In this document: positions 48,404 through 60,040 of the stretch, piece by piece | Layout of the letters: the number at the start of each line of letters is the position of its first letter | How positions within the stretch are numbered: the first letter of the stretch is position 1 | Origin: Auriscalpium vulgare | Taxonomy: Eukaryota > Basidiomycota > Agaricomycetes > Russulales > Auriscalpiaceae | DNA length: 64,000 nt | Assembly: GCA_019915015.1 (NCBI GenBank) | Contig: JAHBBC010000015.1 | Span: forward strand, 248,001 to 312,000 | Direction: 5' to 3' | The notes under the pieces: generated by a model | What the model was told of the DNA's origin: nothing | What the model saw: only the letters and a program-made list of their open reading frames with translations | Databases searched by the model: none | Translations under genes and position numbers: made by a program

Positions 48404-51400
48404 ATGGATGAGTCCATCACAATCTACAACGACGATGAAATACCTATGTTCCGTCCCGAATTATGGATCTCGCAAGGCAAAAGCTATCCCCAGAACCCAC
48501 CGCCGGAGCTGCTGGCCTACATCGAGCAGCTCCTCAGGATTCCCAACGCTCCCGAGACTTCTTTGCTCCCCAGCGGCACCGAGGATGTTCATTCCTTCGT
48601 ATCTACACCACTCCCTCGTCGCGATCAGCAGCTCATACACCCCTCAACCAAAGCTGTTTTTAGCCATGACGTGGCAGTCTTCCCCATAACCACACTTACA
48701 AAATCACGAAGCCTTCCTACGGATGCCTTCGTGGACAAGCTTGCTGCACTCGCACCGCAGGCCATCCTGGATGGCGCACAATCAATCATGGACCCACGAT
48801 ATGCAAGTGGTGCATCCCCGCTGTGGATGATCACTTACTGGCAACGGATGCGTACGGTCCTCCTGGCACAGGAGACGTGGACGGCGAGCGTGCGGTGGCT
48901 GCTACAAGTCGCTGACGGTTCTATGGAAAGCGAACGCACTGTTGCTCTTATCCACTCGCTTCCCTGGCGCCAGCAACTCATGATACCCGGTGCCGCCACA
49001 TTTACGACAACATCAGCCCTTGCTCCGCTGTTATCAGACGGCCTTCTCACCGACACCATCGTTGACATGATGCTCATGTGGTTGAGAAGCCGCGTTCGGA
49101 GCACGCCAGGAATTGCCAACAACTTCGAGATCGCCGGACACGAGTTCTGGAATGCAATTTCAAAGATCACAGTAATAGAAGACCTGTTCCCCGACTCACC
49201 TCGTTACCTCAAGAGAATTGAAGACGATCTGCGCACCCATAGGAAGGTACTCCTCTTCCCTGTTTTCCTCGCCAAATACAAGCATTTTGTTGTCGTGAAG
49301 ATCGACGGTCAAGCGGAAACAATATCCTATGGTGAGTACGTTACTATGTCGCCAATGGGAATGCAATCTTACCATTCCTGTGAAACAAGGCGACGGCCTT
49401 TACCATCAGGGACTGCGCCTGCCTAAAGACATCGAGAAGAAATTGCTCTGGTGGACGCGTGTCAAATTCGGCATTGAGTACAAGTGGGAGGGACAGTCGC
49501 TTACGACAGCGAGACAGACAGATCACGTATCGTGTGGCGTGATCGCCGTGAATGCGGTCGCACACGAAACACTGGGCTGGCAGCTTTGGGATGATTCAAG
49601 GCGCCACGTCGAACGGTTGGCGTGGTTCGAGAGGCTCGCTGCCGACCATATTCAATCGGTACGCTATATTTTGCTCATTAGCGACATGAGGACGACGATA
49701 CTCAGGTGCTCTGCGCAGGTATCAAGTCATCAGCGACGGTCTGATGCTGTGACAGGCGGCGCCGGACGCGATGAGCCTGTTGCGCATCATATCCCTCGCG
49801 GGATGGCCCACCTTCTAAATCCTCAAGCTTCCGAACCCGGCGAGTCGACCAGAGATGCTGAATGTCTACTTGAAGGATTCAGTCCAGAGGTGGAAGAAAA
49901 GCAGATGGGGCGACGCGGAGACATGGACGAAGGCAGCAAATACGATCCGTCAATTCCACCTCTGTCAATGCCACCTTCTCCTACATCATCATATTCAGTA
50001 CTTGCATCTGCTAGTGGCTATGACAGCGACTGCGACGACATACCTATGCCCGATACCACCGATACCAGCTGCGCATACGGCCGGTCGTTGCTCTCTCCAT
50101 CCACTGTCGACGATGATCTCCCACCAGTTCCGCGTGGTGGAATGCTGGACCAGGATGGGCCTGGCAGTATCACAGAATGGAGAAGCCATTTGGAAAATGG
50201 GACTTCTGATGCTGCGTCAATGTCGTCAAGAAGGGTGTCGTCGGTGGGAAGTGAGGCGGAGGATTGCGCATCCGATGGAAGTCGACTGTCAAGGGCATCT
50301 AAGAAGATCATCAGTTCCATTGGGACGACACTGAAGGCTGCGCGGGGCTTACTGAAAAGGCGGAGGAAAGGGAGCTCGAGCGCAGACGACAAGACGGCTG
50401 CGAGCGCGAGTGAAGCAACAAGCGCTCAATCTGACCACGACTCAGAGGCTCAGGCGCCTATCCATCCTGCAAAACGCACACGCACTGTCCCTGGGCCCAT
50501 TCATCCGTTCTTCGCGCCCAAGGGAAAGAATAAGGATGTCATTGCTACCGTGTCTGCAAGCACCGCAAGCGCTGATGTTGGGCCATCGTCTGGAGCAATC
50601 AGCACGCGCCTGGCCAATTCCTTCGTCAAACGCGGTAGGGACGACAACTCAAAGGCGTATACCAAATTCAAGGAGAAAATCCTTGCGCTTGACGACATGG
50701 CCGAGTTCTGTCTAGACGATGTTCGGAAGGTCCGATGCTCTCGATGCAACAAGTACATGCTTATGACTGGGGCGTATCACACCAAGGCATTCAAACAGCA
50801 CCAGAAAGTTTGCAAGGGCACAATGCGATCACATACACTGGGCCACATCTGGGCATCAACCTCATCGACGCAGGCCCCCGCTCCGAGAATGATAGATCGT
50901 CCTTGTTTCGGACTTCGCGCAGCAAAATACGCTCGTGTGCGTCAATATTTGGAGCGCACACCATACGGCGGGGGCGGCGGGCCTTCCCTCGCCGATTTGG
51001 CGTTAGAGTTGTATTCGGCACCAGATTATCGTTCGTTGGATAAGGCCAGAAAGCAAGTAGTCGACACGGAGCAAGAGCATCGGTGGCAGTGGAAGAACTA
51101 TCGGTCGCCTCCCTTCATGTCCTTGCGACAGATTGTCTTCGCACTGTAAGGGTGCCGGAAGAGTCAACTGAGGATGTTACTTGTGTCAACTGCCTCGCTC
51201 TGCTGCATGTCCACGTATTCCAGAATGCGACTCGCAAGCCAGTCCCCGAGCCTAAGAATCGCCGCTTCACCCCCAATCATGCTCAGAAAGACGACATACA
51301 GGCCCTCCATCGATATGCTCTTACTCATCCCGACCTTGCACCTCTTCTGGAGGCATACGAAGATGTCAGTAGCTTCAAGTTCATAGTATCCCCACGTTAC

Positions 51401-54400
51401 AGCTTCTGATCATTGTCTGCACAGAACCCTCATAGTGCATGCCTAGTCTTCGCAAGAGGCGTTATCGAGGGCAAGCATGGCAATTCCTTGTTTGTCGCCT
51501 TGATGAACGATCTCGTCAAGAAGAAAGATTTAGAAGAACGAGGTGTCCCTTTGAACGGCATGCGATATTCAGCCATGACATTGGAGTGGGCGCAAATTAT
51601 CCACGTCTTAAGCCCGCGAGCATATGAATCCATGATGAATGTGCTACCCGTACCCGCAGAACGGACACTCCAGTCAGTGTTTACAAGATTGCATTGATAC
51701 AATTGACTGATAAATGACCCGAAGGAAACGTCGTGCGCACGAAGTGCAGTTTCCCATCGGCATCACAGAGGCAACATTTGAATTTATCTACGAACGGCTG
51801 AAATCATTGGACTACCTTGTGGGTCCCGTTGGCCTCGCATGTGATGATACGAAGCTGCTAGAGTCTTTGAGGCCTCACTGGGACCCAATACGAAAGTGCT
51901 ACGTGCTTCTAGGGAGTCCTGGCGATCCCGTCGTCGTGAGCGACATCAACACACTCGATGCCCTCATCCGCACCAGGAAGATCGAGAAGGCTAAGAAGGT
52001 ATGAGTTCTACGAATACTTCGGAGGCATGCAGCTCACCGACACATGCCAGATACGCGTATGGACCCTCCAGATCCCTCTTCCCGGCGTTCCGACTATCGT
52101 CGTTGCGGCGCTCCCTATCTCAGAGTCAAACTCGGCGGAGCAACTGTTCGTCCACCTGGAATTAATATTGAATGGCCTTCTCTCCCGCAAGATCAACGTT
52201 GTATCCTACGCCGCAGACGGCACGGCTGTCGAGCGCTCCCTTCAACGTCTCCTGGTCGCTCACGCCGTTGCGTACATTGACTACACCCTCAGGCACCCTA
52301 TTCGCTCACATCGTGACATCAACCTCCACATTCCTCTCATCGGCGCAGGGCGACAGCCTGTCGCACTCATTCAAGATTCGAACCATGGGCGCAAGACGTA
52401 CCGGAACAACGCATTCTCAGGTGCCCGGATACTTACTTTGGGCAGCTATACGACGTCGTACAGCCACTTCCGCCTTGCAGCAATTGAAGCAACAGGGACA
52501 TTGTTTCGGAGGGATGTCGAGAAACTTGATCGACAAGACGACAATGCTGCGACCCGTCTCTTCTCCGGTCATACGCTAGCATGGTTCACCAACGAGCATC
52601 GTGAAATGGTCGGCTCGATTATCTACCTCTTTGTGTTGGAGAGCTCGTGGATGCATACCAGAATCGATCGATCCCAATTATCGAACGTGTTCGCATGGTG
52701 CTGCGTGCGCACTTCTTCATGGAAATGTGGACCGACTTCATGGACATCGCGGGCTACCGAAAAGCTCAACACTTCATATCTCCCGAGGCACGCGACATCA
52801 CAAACTTCCTAGTCGTTGGTTTCCTTCAGTTGGTGATCATCTATCGGGACCACCTCGACGGCAGATACCCATTGCTGCCCTGGCTTCTATCAACCGAAGT
52901 CTGTGAGCATGTCTTCGGCATTTGTCGACAGCTTGTGAAGGACTTCACCTTGCAAGACTTCTATCATATGATTCCGAAGCTCTCAGTCCGCTTGCGCGAG
53001 CATCTCTTCCTTGCAAAGACATCTGAGGGCAAGGAAAGAGCGAATGGATACAATCATACCTATACCGACAATCGACATCTCGACCTCCATGCCCTCTCCA
53101 CATTCCCTTCTGATCACGACATTGAGCAAGCAACACAACAGGCCCATTCGGAGGCAGCGAATCTGTGGGACGCTCTCGTACTAGACCCGGATTTTCTGGA
53201 CAAATTGCAGAATCAAGCTCACCGTGTTCGCGCATTCCCATCGTTGTCGAGTTGGTATTCGCAGGAGGCTTGGGATGCAATCTATGGCCAGTCCGATTCC
53301 GAAGACGAGGGTCCTGAGATGGACGAAGACGAGCCCGAGATGCTCCAGATTGAAAATGGGTTGAAGAAGGCAGAGAATGCAGACGGAGTTGGTGCGGTCT
53401 TCGACCAGCAGTTGAACGATTTGACTTGCGCAGCAGCTGCCTTATGCGTCCAGAGCACTGTCGACATGTTCGTGTTTTGTCCTCCTCTCACCGCCGATAG
53501 ATCTTACAGAGTCTAACCCTCACATTACTAGACTGCAATTGCCTGAAGACACAGCGGATGCAACACGCAAAGACGCTGCACATATAGGGAAGATCCTCGC
53601 CCAGTCGCTCCCTGCTGTGTCCGACCCCGACGAGCGCAGGACCTTCCAGGACACAGTGATCTCTGCTGAATTCGATCTCGAACAGCTCGCAGTCATCCGC
53701 CGGTCGCATCATACCAGACAGGCTGAGAAAGGTGTCCGAACAAAGGCCTTCAAGTCCTCGGAAGATCTACCACCTTCCTCTGATAACGGTCCACCCGCCC
53801 AGTCAACGCTCTCGAGAGAAAAAACGCCTTCTGCAGTTGGTCAAGGATGTTCTCAAGCGTCAAGAAGAGCGCGGTGTTACAGAGCGCGGTGTTACCACGG
53901 GCGCGGGTCGGTCGATGCGCTGGCGGCAGCCAGCTGCGGGCGGTCGAGACGGAGCAATCAACGGCGAAGAAGCTGTTGCTCCTGCACCAGGGACGGCTGC
54001 AAACGCGGCTGAGGTCGCTGCAAATGCATCGTATCAGGTGCGTCTGCTAGTGTTGTATGAGTGCACATACATGGTATTGACGTCCGCCAGGCTGAACGGA
54101 GGCGAGCAGCGATCTTCGCAAAGCATCACGTCCCCAAGGTCGCACACTCGGCCAATGTCACGCCGCTCAAACACCTCTACGCTGCTCACACTGGCATGCC
54201 GCCTTCTTATGGCTTGGTTCTTGTTGATGAGGCAATCTGCCTTGCAGAAGGTGCGTCGTAATCTTCAACATGACTCGGCATGCGCTGATGGCTGGTTAGT
54301 CCTGACCATGTACGAGAAGTCGGCCGGTAAGAACGGCAAACATGGTTGGGCTTCGGACACGTCTCGCATCACCGCTCTTTCTTACATCGCTGTGAGACTG

Positions 54401-54667
54401 TTCAAGCCGGTCCGACACAACCAATTCTCCCTCGCCGATCCTAGCAAGATCCCTCGGTTCGCCTTCCTGAAACCGTCCTACTTCCTGTATGCCCTCGACC
54501 ATCCCCTCCAAACCTCGGGCTCAACACTAGCTTTGGTAAAATCTGATGGCGCGTGCTATGTCGCCCTCAAGCAGAACGTCGCGAATATCGCTCGTGCTAT
54601 CAAGGAGCTTAGTGGGAGGGTCAAGGCGGGTCTTGAACAGGCGGGTGACGATGAACCAGATGAATAG
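48404..54667 (+). CDS. Ulp1-type protease / zinc finger / DUF6589 transposon protein, frame-shifted
   Basis: The ATG at 48404 (MDESITIYNDDEIPMFRPEL) opens a long exon ending in a C48 (Ulp1) domain: catalytic His in KYKHFVVVKIDG (about residue 293), Asp in SYGD across a 58-nt intron (49332-49389), and Gln/Cys in TARQTDHVSCGVIAVN. The same frame runs on through a Ser-rich linker with a basic patch (LLKRRRKGS) to a zinc finger, VRCSRCNKYMLMTGAYHTKA, with downstream His and Cys. Then the DUF6589-type part: VTCVNCLALLHVHVFQNA, GPVGLACDDTKLLESL, INVVSYAADGTAVERSL, ALIQDSNHGRKTYRNNAF, RDVEKLDRQDDNAATRLF, LVDAYQNRSIPI and EVCEHVFGICRQLVKDF. The end is KNGKHGWASDTSRITALSY to GDDEPDE. The D-x2-H (DSNH) and spaced acidic residues recall DDE transposases, which is inference. 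Single-base frame breaks lie near 51145, 52637 and 53819-53824. It could instead be two adjacent genes. Confidence 0.75.
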
Positions 54668-54777
54668 GTCAGTTTGACAGGCCTCTGCGCATCCGTAGTA
54701 CATCCCCTCCTGCCTGCACGCAAAGCGGAGCTTTTTACAATAAACTACGATTTTTTTGAAGCTATGATCCTATCCGT

Positions 54778-54859
54778 GGTAGCTACGGACCCCAAACGGA
54801 GGTCTGAGGGGCGAATGGTAGCTGGAAGGGGTCGCGAGCCGCAAAAAAAAATGGTAGTT
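54778..54859 (+). repeat. Right subterminal GGTAG(C/T)T motif cluster
   Basis: GGTAGCT at 54778-54784 and 54817-54823, GGTAGTT at 54853-54859. The block GTCTGAGGGG followed by GGTAGCTGG also occurs at the left end (48124-48138 region), in the same orientation. Confidence 0.6.
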
Positions 54860-54874
54860 GACCCCGTTTGGCGG

Positions 54875-54907
54875 ATCATACCCCTGGCATGAGTTACGGG
54901 GGTCCTG
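54875..54907 (-). repeat. Right terminal inverted repeat
   Basis: Reverse complement begins CAGGACCCCCGTAACTCATG, one base different from the left repeat over 33 bases. Confidence 0.9.
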
Positions 54908-54913
54908 TTTCCT
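54908..54913. repeat. Right target-site duplication of the transposon
   Basis: TTTCCT immediately right of the right terminal inverted repeat, identical to 48039-48044. Confidence 0.75.
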
Positions 54914-56028
54914 CTCGTCATATCTGATAGTCTGACAGGCTCCCCGATCACGCCTCTCGAGGGCGAAAAAAATTGTGGCCCGGTGCGCGGGGCGCTCTGC
55001 CCCTAAACGCCCGGACGCCGACCAGCAGATTGGCGGGAGCCTGTTCGCTATACTAGCCTCGCGGAGTCTCGCCCGCACCGCATCGCGAACCTCATAAACC
55101 CAAGAGGCCAGGGGCGGAAGAGTCCCCCTAAGTGCCAGGAATAACTCGCAAAGGTGCCGTTAGTCCTTCACCGGAACCGCAATAGCTATGCGCTGCTCTC
55201 GCCACAGAAACCGGCATCCTACTTGCGAGACGAACTCGACAGAAGGAAGGCTATGCCGTGTCAGGTAAACGCAGCATTTCGATGTCAGCCCCACAGCACA
55301 CCGAGTGCTTAGGGACGCCTTTCCACTGCGCACGCGCGAACCTCGCCGAACAACGACGAAGCACGCGCCATCACCAAGGACACCACAGAGCCTATTGTCG
55401 AACACTATTTGAATTCATCTCTGTAACGTAGAACTAATGTATGCAGAACTAAGTATGGGGGGCTGGGCATGAGGTAAGATTAGGCTGGGGTCATAGACGC
55501 AGGTAATGATCGTGAGCAAGCGGTGGGCAGGCAGCAGTAAGCACGAACTCGATAGAAATGGCAAACGATCATCACCCCGCGACCGATGGAATGAAAAAAG
55601 AGAATCTTGCTGAATGACCGTGCGTGTTCGTATGGAACAATAATACCGTAATGTAGTTGTAAAGCCGGGCGCAAGATAATGGAGGTGTGACAGTGATCAT
55701 GATGAATGCTTCGGACGATGCGGGAATGTTACTGTATACGTGAATATGTGTAGGTGAGCAAGCAGCAGAGCTCCTGCTTCGGGAAGGGTGAAAGAAAAGA
55801 CGTGAGTGACGGAGATAACGATGCATAGTAGAGAATGGAAGGCGGCGGTGGCGCCCCGAGCTGCGCGACGCCCCGCACCGCACATAACAAGAAATAGCTG
55901 ATAGCACGAGGCATGCCGTACCTGCAAATGGTGCGCAGCCGCGCGTATTAAATGCGTCGCGTAATACTAAGGCCGCCTCTACCGCCCGCAGCCAGCGACG
56001 CACCGGACCCAAGGAGGGCACGTACGGA
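54914..56028. other. Intergenic region right of the transposon
   Basis: No gene recognised. A minus frame of 185 codons (55572-56129) overlaps the end of the next gene in another phase and has no motif. Confidence 0.4.
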
Positions 56029-58322
56029 TCATCCGGAGAACACGAGGATCGCAAGGCACAGCTGTCGACGCCTAGCCTCCTCCATTCCTTGAGTCCACGT
56101 ATGCGGCAGCACCCGCCTCCGCCGCCCACTGCCCCCTCCGAGCGTCGTGCCCACCGCAGCCCACTCGCCCTCGTTCATTGAGCCGCGACGGCTGCGCGGT
56201 GCAAGTCCCGCGCGCCCATCAACGAGTGGCGCGTCGTCGTCCTCTGGGAGCCACACTCGACGGCGCGCGGGGGCAGCGGCGGCCGGCCCGCACGGGCGGG
56301 CCGCTCAAGGTGGCGCCGCAGCGACGCGATCGACTGCTGCCGCTTCGGATGCACGAGCATCTTGCGCAGGTCGACTTCGCCCTCCTCGTCTGACGAGGAC
56401 GACGCGCCGTCGAAGTCGAGGAGGCCGGGCCGGGCTTGTGCGCATCCCACCCATCGGCTTCCACGCGCGTGCTGAGGCTCGGCCCGACGTCACTGTCGCG
56501 GCCCTTGCCTTTGCCCTTGCGCTTGGCCTTCTTCGCGCCCTTCCCGCGCACGCTGCCATCATCAATGGGCAATCGTACGCCGACTCGCGAGGAGGAGCGC
56601 GATGCCGGCGCGGAGCGGCAGACAACCTGCGTCTTCACGACGAGCCCTGGCGAGGTCTGCGCGCGCGTTGCACCAAGAAGCAGTGCAGGCGGCTGCAGCA
56701 ACCCCGCCGACGATCGACCACGGCCCTTGTTCGTATGATCGGAGAGTGCAGTTGCGGGTCGCCTGCGCACATAGTGCCCATAGCTGCGTATGGTGCTGTC
56801 GCGGCTCGGTGGTTGGCGAGAAGCGGTTGATCGCGCGCGGCTTCCGTTCGAACGCGAATTCGAGGAGGAGGAAGAGGTTGACGCGCGCGGGACGGGCCCA
56901 CCTGCGTATGTGCCCGGCACACCAAGAAGAGCACGCGCCACGGACTCGAGCCATGATGGTGGGAGCGGAGGGTGATCGTCTCCATCATCGAGACTGAGTG
57001 CGCGCTGTGGCATCGGAGGCGGTCCGTGGTGTGGCGTCGCTCGGCGCCTGGGGATGGTGGGGGCGGACGCCATATGGCGCAGCATGGCGCGGGCAGGCGA
57101 AGTCTGCGAGTAGGTTGCCTGCGAGGCCTGTGGTCGCAGGGCGCGGGCCTCTTGCGTGCGGTAAGAGCTGCGCTCCTGGGCGGACAGCCGTGTATGCGCC
57201 CTCTTCGACGACGAGGCGGAAGACGAGTAGTCTGACGCAGAGGATGGCGGGGAGAGGACGAACTTGCTGGGACTGCCGCGCTGCCGGAATGGCGACTGGT
57301 CGGTCGCGAGATGCCGCTTATGCGCGAGCGGCGAAGCAGGCAATGACCACGAACCCTCCTGCTCTATGCCGGTCTTCAAGGCACTAGCATTGCCCCCCGT
57401 GTCCGATCCGCTGGCCTGCCCCTGCACTAGTCCTGTGATGAAGTCGACCACGGCGCCGACTCCGCCTCGCATGGGGCCTTCTTCTTCTTCCCTCGCTCCC
57501 GCCCTCTTCGCTCTTCCTCTGCCTGCTCTTGCCTCTCCGCCTCCGGTGTAAAAACTCGCGTCTCCTTGTACCCGGCCTCTTTCAGGAGATCTTCTAATCG
57601 TTCGTATGTCTTCGATGTGCCGCGTCTGTGCAGCGGCACCCGCGTCGGGTCTACTGTCAGAGCCGCGGGATATCGTCTGCGTCCGCGTGGTGGAGTACGT
57701 GGTGGAGAGCCTGATTTTGTTGATGTAGATGGGGTAAGAAGCGTTCGAAGAGGACAGTAGACTAGGCGGCGACACGGAGGGCGAAGAAGCTGAGTTGTTC
57801 TGCACCTTCCGTCAGAGTGCGTCTTTTCAGCAATTCCACTGAGTATATGCTCACCATTTTGGATGGCTTCTTGTTGCTTTCTGTCTTGCAGTACGTCGTC
57901 AAATCCAGTAGCAGTGACAGGATGTCAGGCTGCTAACGACCGCCGGGAATAGATACAGCCTGTTCCCCTGCTTTCAGCCACTGACCTCACCGCGCCACTA
58001 GCGTCTGCGCAGTGGTGAGGGTCGAGGAGCTATTACGATGCTCGTCGTTAAAGGCCAGGATCAAGACGGGGAGGAGGGGAAAAGGGCAATCAGAGAGGTG
58101 AGAAGCAACTGACTTGAAGAGCTCGGCAGCGCGAACGCGTCGGAAGCAACGATCGGTGGGATGTGCTTAGGTAATATCCCCAGCCACATTCGAGAATACT
58201 CTGGGACACAGAGAACGACGAGCAGCGTGCATACATGGCTTGCATGGGCGGTGGACGGTAGGCTCGTGACAGGTACCTGAAGTGCTACAATGAGCGTCGA
58301 CTTTGCGGTCGGGCAGTGGCAT
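56029..58322 (-). CDS. Serine/arginine-rich low-complexity protein of unknown function
   Basis: Unrecognised. My best exon path starts at an ATG at 58322 (MPLPDRKVDAHCSTS), then FRRVRAAELFKSVASHLSDC, FPLLPVLILAFNDEHR, QPDILSLLLDLTTYCKTESN, and a basic, Pro-rich part. This is followed by GTSKTYERLEDLLKEAGYKE and TRVFTPEAERQEQAEEERRG. Then VGAVVDFITGLVQGQASGSD opens a long Ser/Arg-rich stretch (PPSSASDYSSSASSSKRAHT) containing PPSWLESVARALLG. Two introns near 56450 (59 nt) and 56290 (38 nt) then give LLDFDGASSSSDEEGEVDLR, KMLVHPKRQQSIASLRRHL and WLPEDDDAPLVDGRAG. The end is at TGA 56029-56031. Coding character is clear in these blocks, but one junction near 57470 needs a one-base frame change and no good intron fits. 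The first exon and the C-terminus are the least certain parts. Confidence 0.5.
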
Positions 58323-59450
58323 GTCTGGATCAGGCTGATGGCGGTGGCCTGGGGCGGCGGCAGCCTCAAACGGTCTTTACTTTTGCTACCACACGATCGA
58401 GCAAGCTGGCTACTTACAGAGGCCGGCGCACTTATAAATGGTTGACAGACAATGATTTCATTCATGCGTACTGCTATGAACCCAAGCCCTATGTGGGCGT
58501 CTTGGCAAGTCGTATGACAGCGCATCTGTTCAGAGACTCAGGACGGAGCGTCGGTGGATAGAAAGGGATAGAAGCAAGCGTACAGAAGATGTAAAAGCAG
58601 CGTGCACGGATCGAGTAGAGTGCTTCGCGTATGTGTTGAAATGGCTTCGCCGGAGATGACGACGAGCCTCCGATGGAAAGGAGCATGAAGCATCCTGGCT
58701 GCAGGCTGTCAAGCCCGCATCAATGGGTGCTGTAAAGCCAGAGTTATTATCCTGAAAGTTGTCACTAGATCGAGTGCCGAGAGCTATAGCGGAACCTCTG
58801 AGCGAGAAACTGGACGAGAGACTGCCCGCGGCGCACCATTTCTAACAGTGTGCCTCGCGTGCTCAACAGCGCCAACCCAAGTGGCGAGATGGCCGGACAC
58901 GAGACGACAGGAAAGCCGGCCTGAGGGTGGCTCATCGTACCTGATAAGCCGGTGAGTAAGTGACTCTTCTCTCGGTACGTATCCTGAATCTTGATGCTCC
59001 CGTTACTAGTGGGCCGATGTCTTTCGGGAGCCGCGCAGATCTTTGACCGACAATTACGATGCATCCAAGTCGGCGTGGGCCTTCTTGCAGGTTTCAAGTC
59101 TCAAAATCTGAAACATATTTTCAATAGACTGTACTCTCGCAGGACGCCCATACCACCTAGAGATATATGCGGATCCTCCTGGTTGCGCCAGCAGAAGCGG
59201 CGACGACGTTCACGCAGCGTTCGACGTCACGGGTGGGGTTCAAGGAGCTTATAGAGAACATTGCAGCGAGACGGTCTTCACGGCCCGCTGGTTCGACAAT
59301 TCGGCGCATACCCAGGAAGCTCCCACAGAATTCAAGCTCCAAGATTCATCAACTAAGAATTATAATCAGCAATTTGGTGTATGTATGTTATCACTGAGCG
59401 ACGCCAGAATCTTGAGTGGCACGCTGTAATTATGTTGGGCCACTCGTGCA
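58323..59450. other. Intergenic region before the secreted-protein array
   Basis: No gene recognised. A short minus frame (59157-59342) has protein-like composition (SLNPTRDVERCVNVVAASAG) but no partner exon was found. Confidence 0.35.
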
Positions 59451-60040
59451 TCACAACACGAAATCCGTCGTCTCCCTCCACTCCGTGATCCAACGGCGGC
59501 CGTTGATCTCACTCACGACGCCGAAAGCAGAATCCGGCGCCGTGATCAGGCCAACACCGCTGGTCGGCACACCCGCCCTCGTCGCCGGTGAGCGTGATCA
59601 GGCCGCCGAGGTCGTTCGCGTTCGGCACGATGACGGCCGAGGTGATATGACCGCGAATCCGGTGTATTTTGTGGTCATCTGGGTGTGGATGACGGTGTAG
59701 AGCTCCTTCAGTGTCTTGTAGTCGTACTTGTTTTGGTTGAAGGTGGCCTTGAGCGTCGGTGCGAAGGTAGCCTCGTAACCGGCATCCCAGCCGGTGTGGT
59801 TGGGGAAAAAGGCTACGGCATGCAGTCAGTACAGTGCGGAGGTATGAGATGTGGCGTCACGTACTGAGGATGGAGCCGAATAGCCAGGTTCCAAGGTCGA
59901 CATCACGGGAAGCGATGACGGATGGCGACGCGCCAACAGCAGACAAGCAGGCGGCAGCGATGGCAACTGTGTGGCAGGTTAATCACTGGGCGTAGATGAG
60001 GAGATTATCTGGCCGTACGCGGGGCGACGAAGAAGCGCAT
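59451..60040 (-). pseudogene. Small secreted protein, copy 1 (frame-shifted)
   Basis: First of three tandem paralogs. The ATG at 60040 gives MRFFVAP, then after an intron LAIAAACLSAVGASPSVIAS (signal peptide), RDVDLGTWLFGSIL, and after a second intron FFPNHTGWDAGYEATFAPTL and KATFNQNKYDYKTLKELYTV. Compared with copy 2, one base is missing after GFAV (about 59655) and the frame shifts again after TLTGDEGG. Restored blocks (APDSAFGVVSEINGRRW, ITEWRETTDF) follow, ending at a TGA (59451-59453). The N-terminal half is intact; the C-terminal half is out of frame. Likely a pseudogene. Confidence 0.65.

Larger units (their letters stand above)
48045..54907 (+). mobile_element. 6.9-kb TIR DNA transposon carrying a Ulp1 protease / DUF6589 gene
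   Basis: Complete element bounded by 33-nt terminal inverted repeats. The left repeat (48045-48077) starts CAGGACCCCCGTAACTCACG. The reverse complement of the right repeat (54875-54907) differs at one position only. Both ends are flanked by TTTCCT, a six-base target duplication. Subterminal regions carry GGTAGCT or GGTAGTT seven times, all on the plus strand. The interior encodes one long plus-strand coding region (48404-54667) with a Ulp1-type protease, a Cys-His zinc finger and a DUF6589-type domain, and nothing else recognisable. The near identity of the ends suggests a young insertion, yet the coding region has three apparent single-base frame breaks. No reverse transcriptase, integrase, helicase or KDZ signature is present. 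The superfamily cannot be fixed from this copy. Confidence 0.88.

Noticed and set aside
51714..54667. Assigning the transposon to the P-element/THAP9 superfamily
   Set aside because: Only a D-x2-H motif and general acidic spacing are shared. No THAP finger is seen and the target duplication is 6 rather than 8 bp.
48045..54907. Assigning the element to the KDZ superfamily because Ulp1 domains occur in some such elements
   Set aside because: None of the KDZ signatures seen at 1-2635 (FDxTG...CRHG, AFHGYAHN) are present.
56219..57805. Single 528-codon minus frame taken as the whole protein
   Set aside because: Its first and last parts lose protein-like character, while neighbouring frames show clear coding blocks joined by plausible introns.
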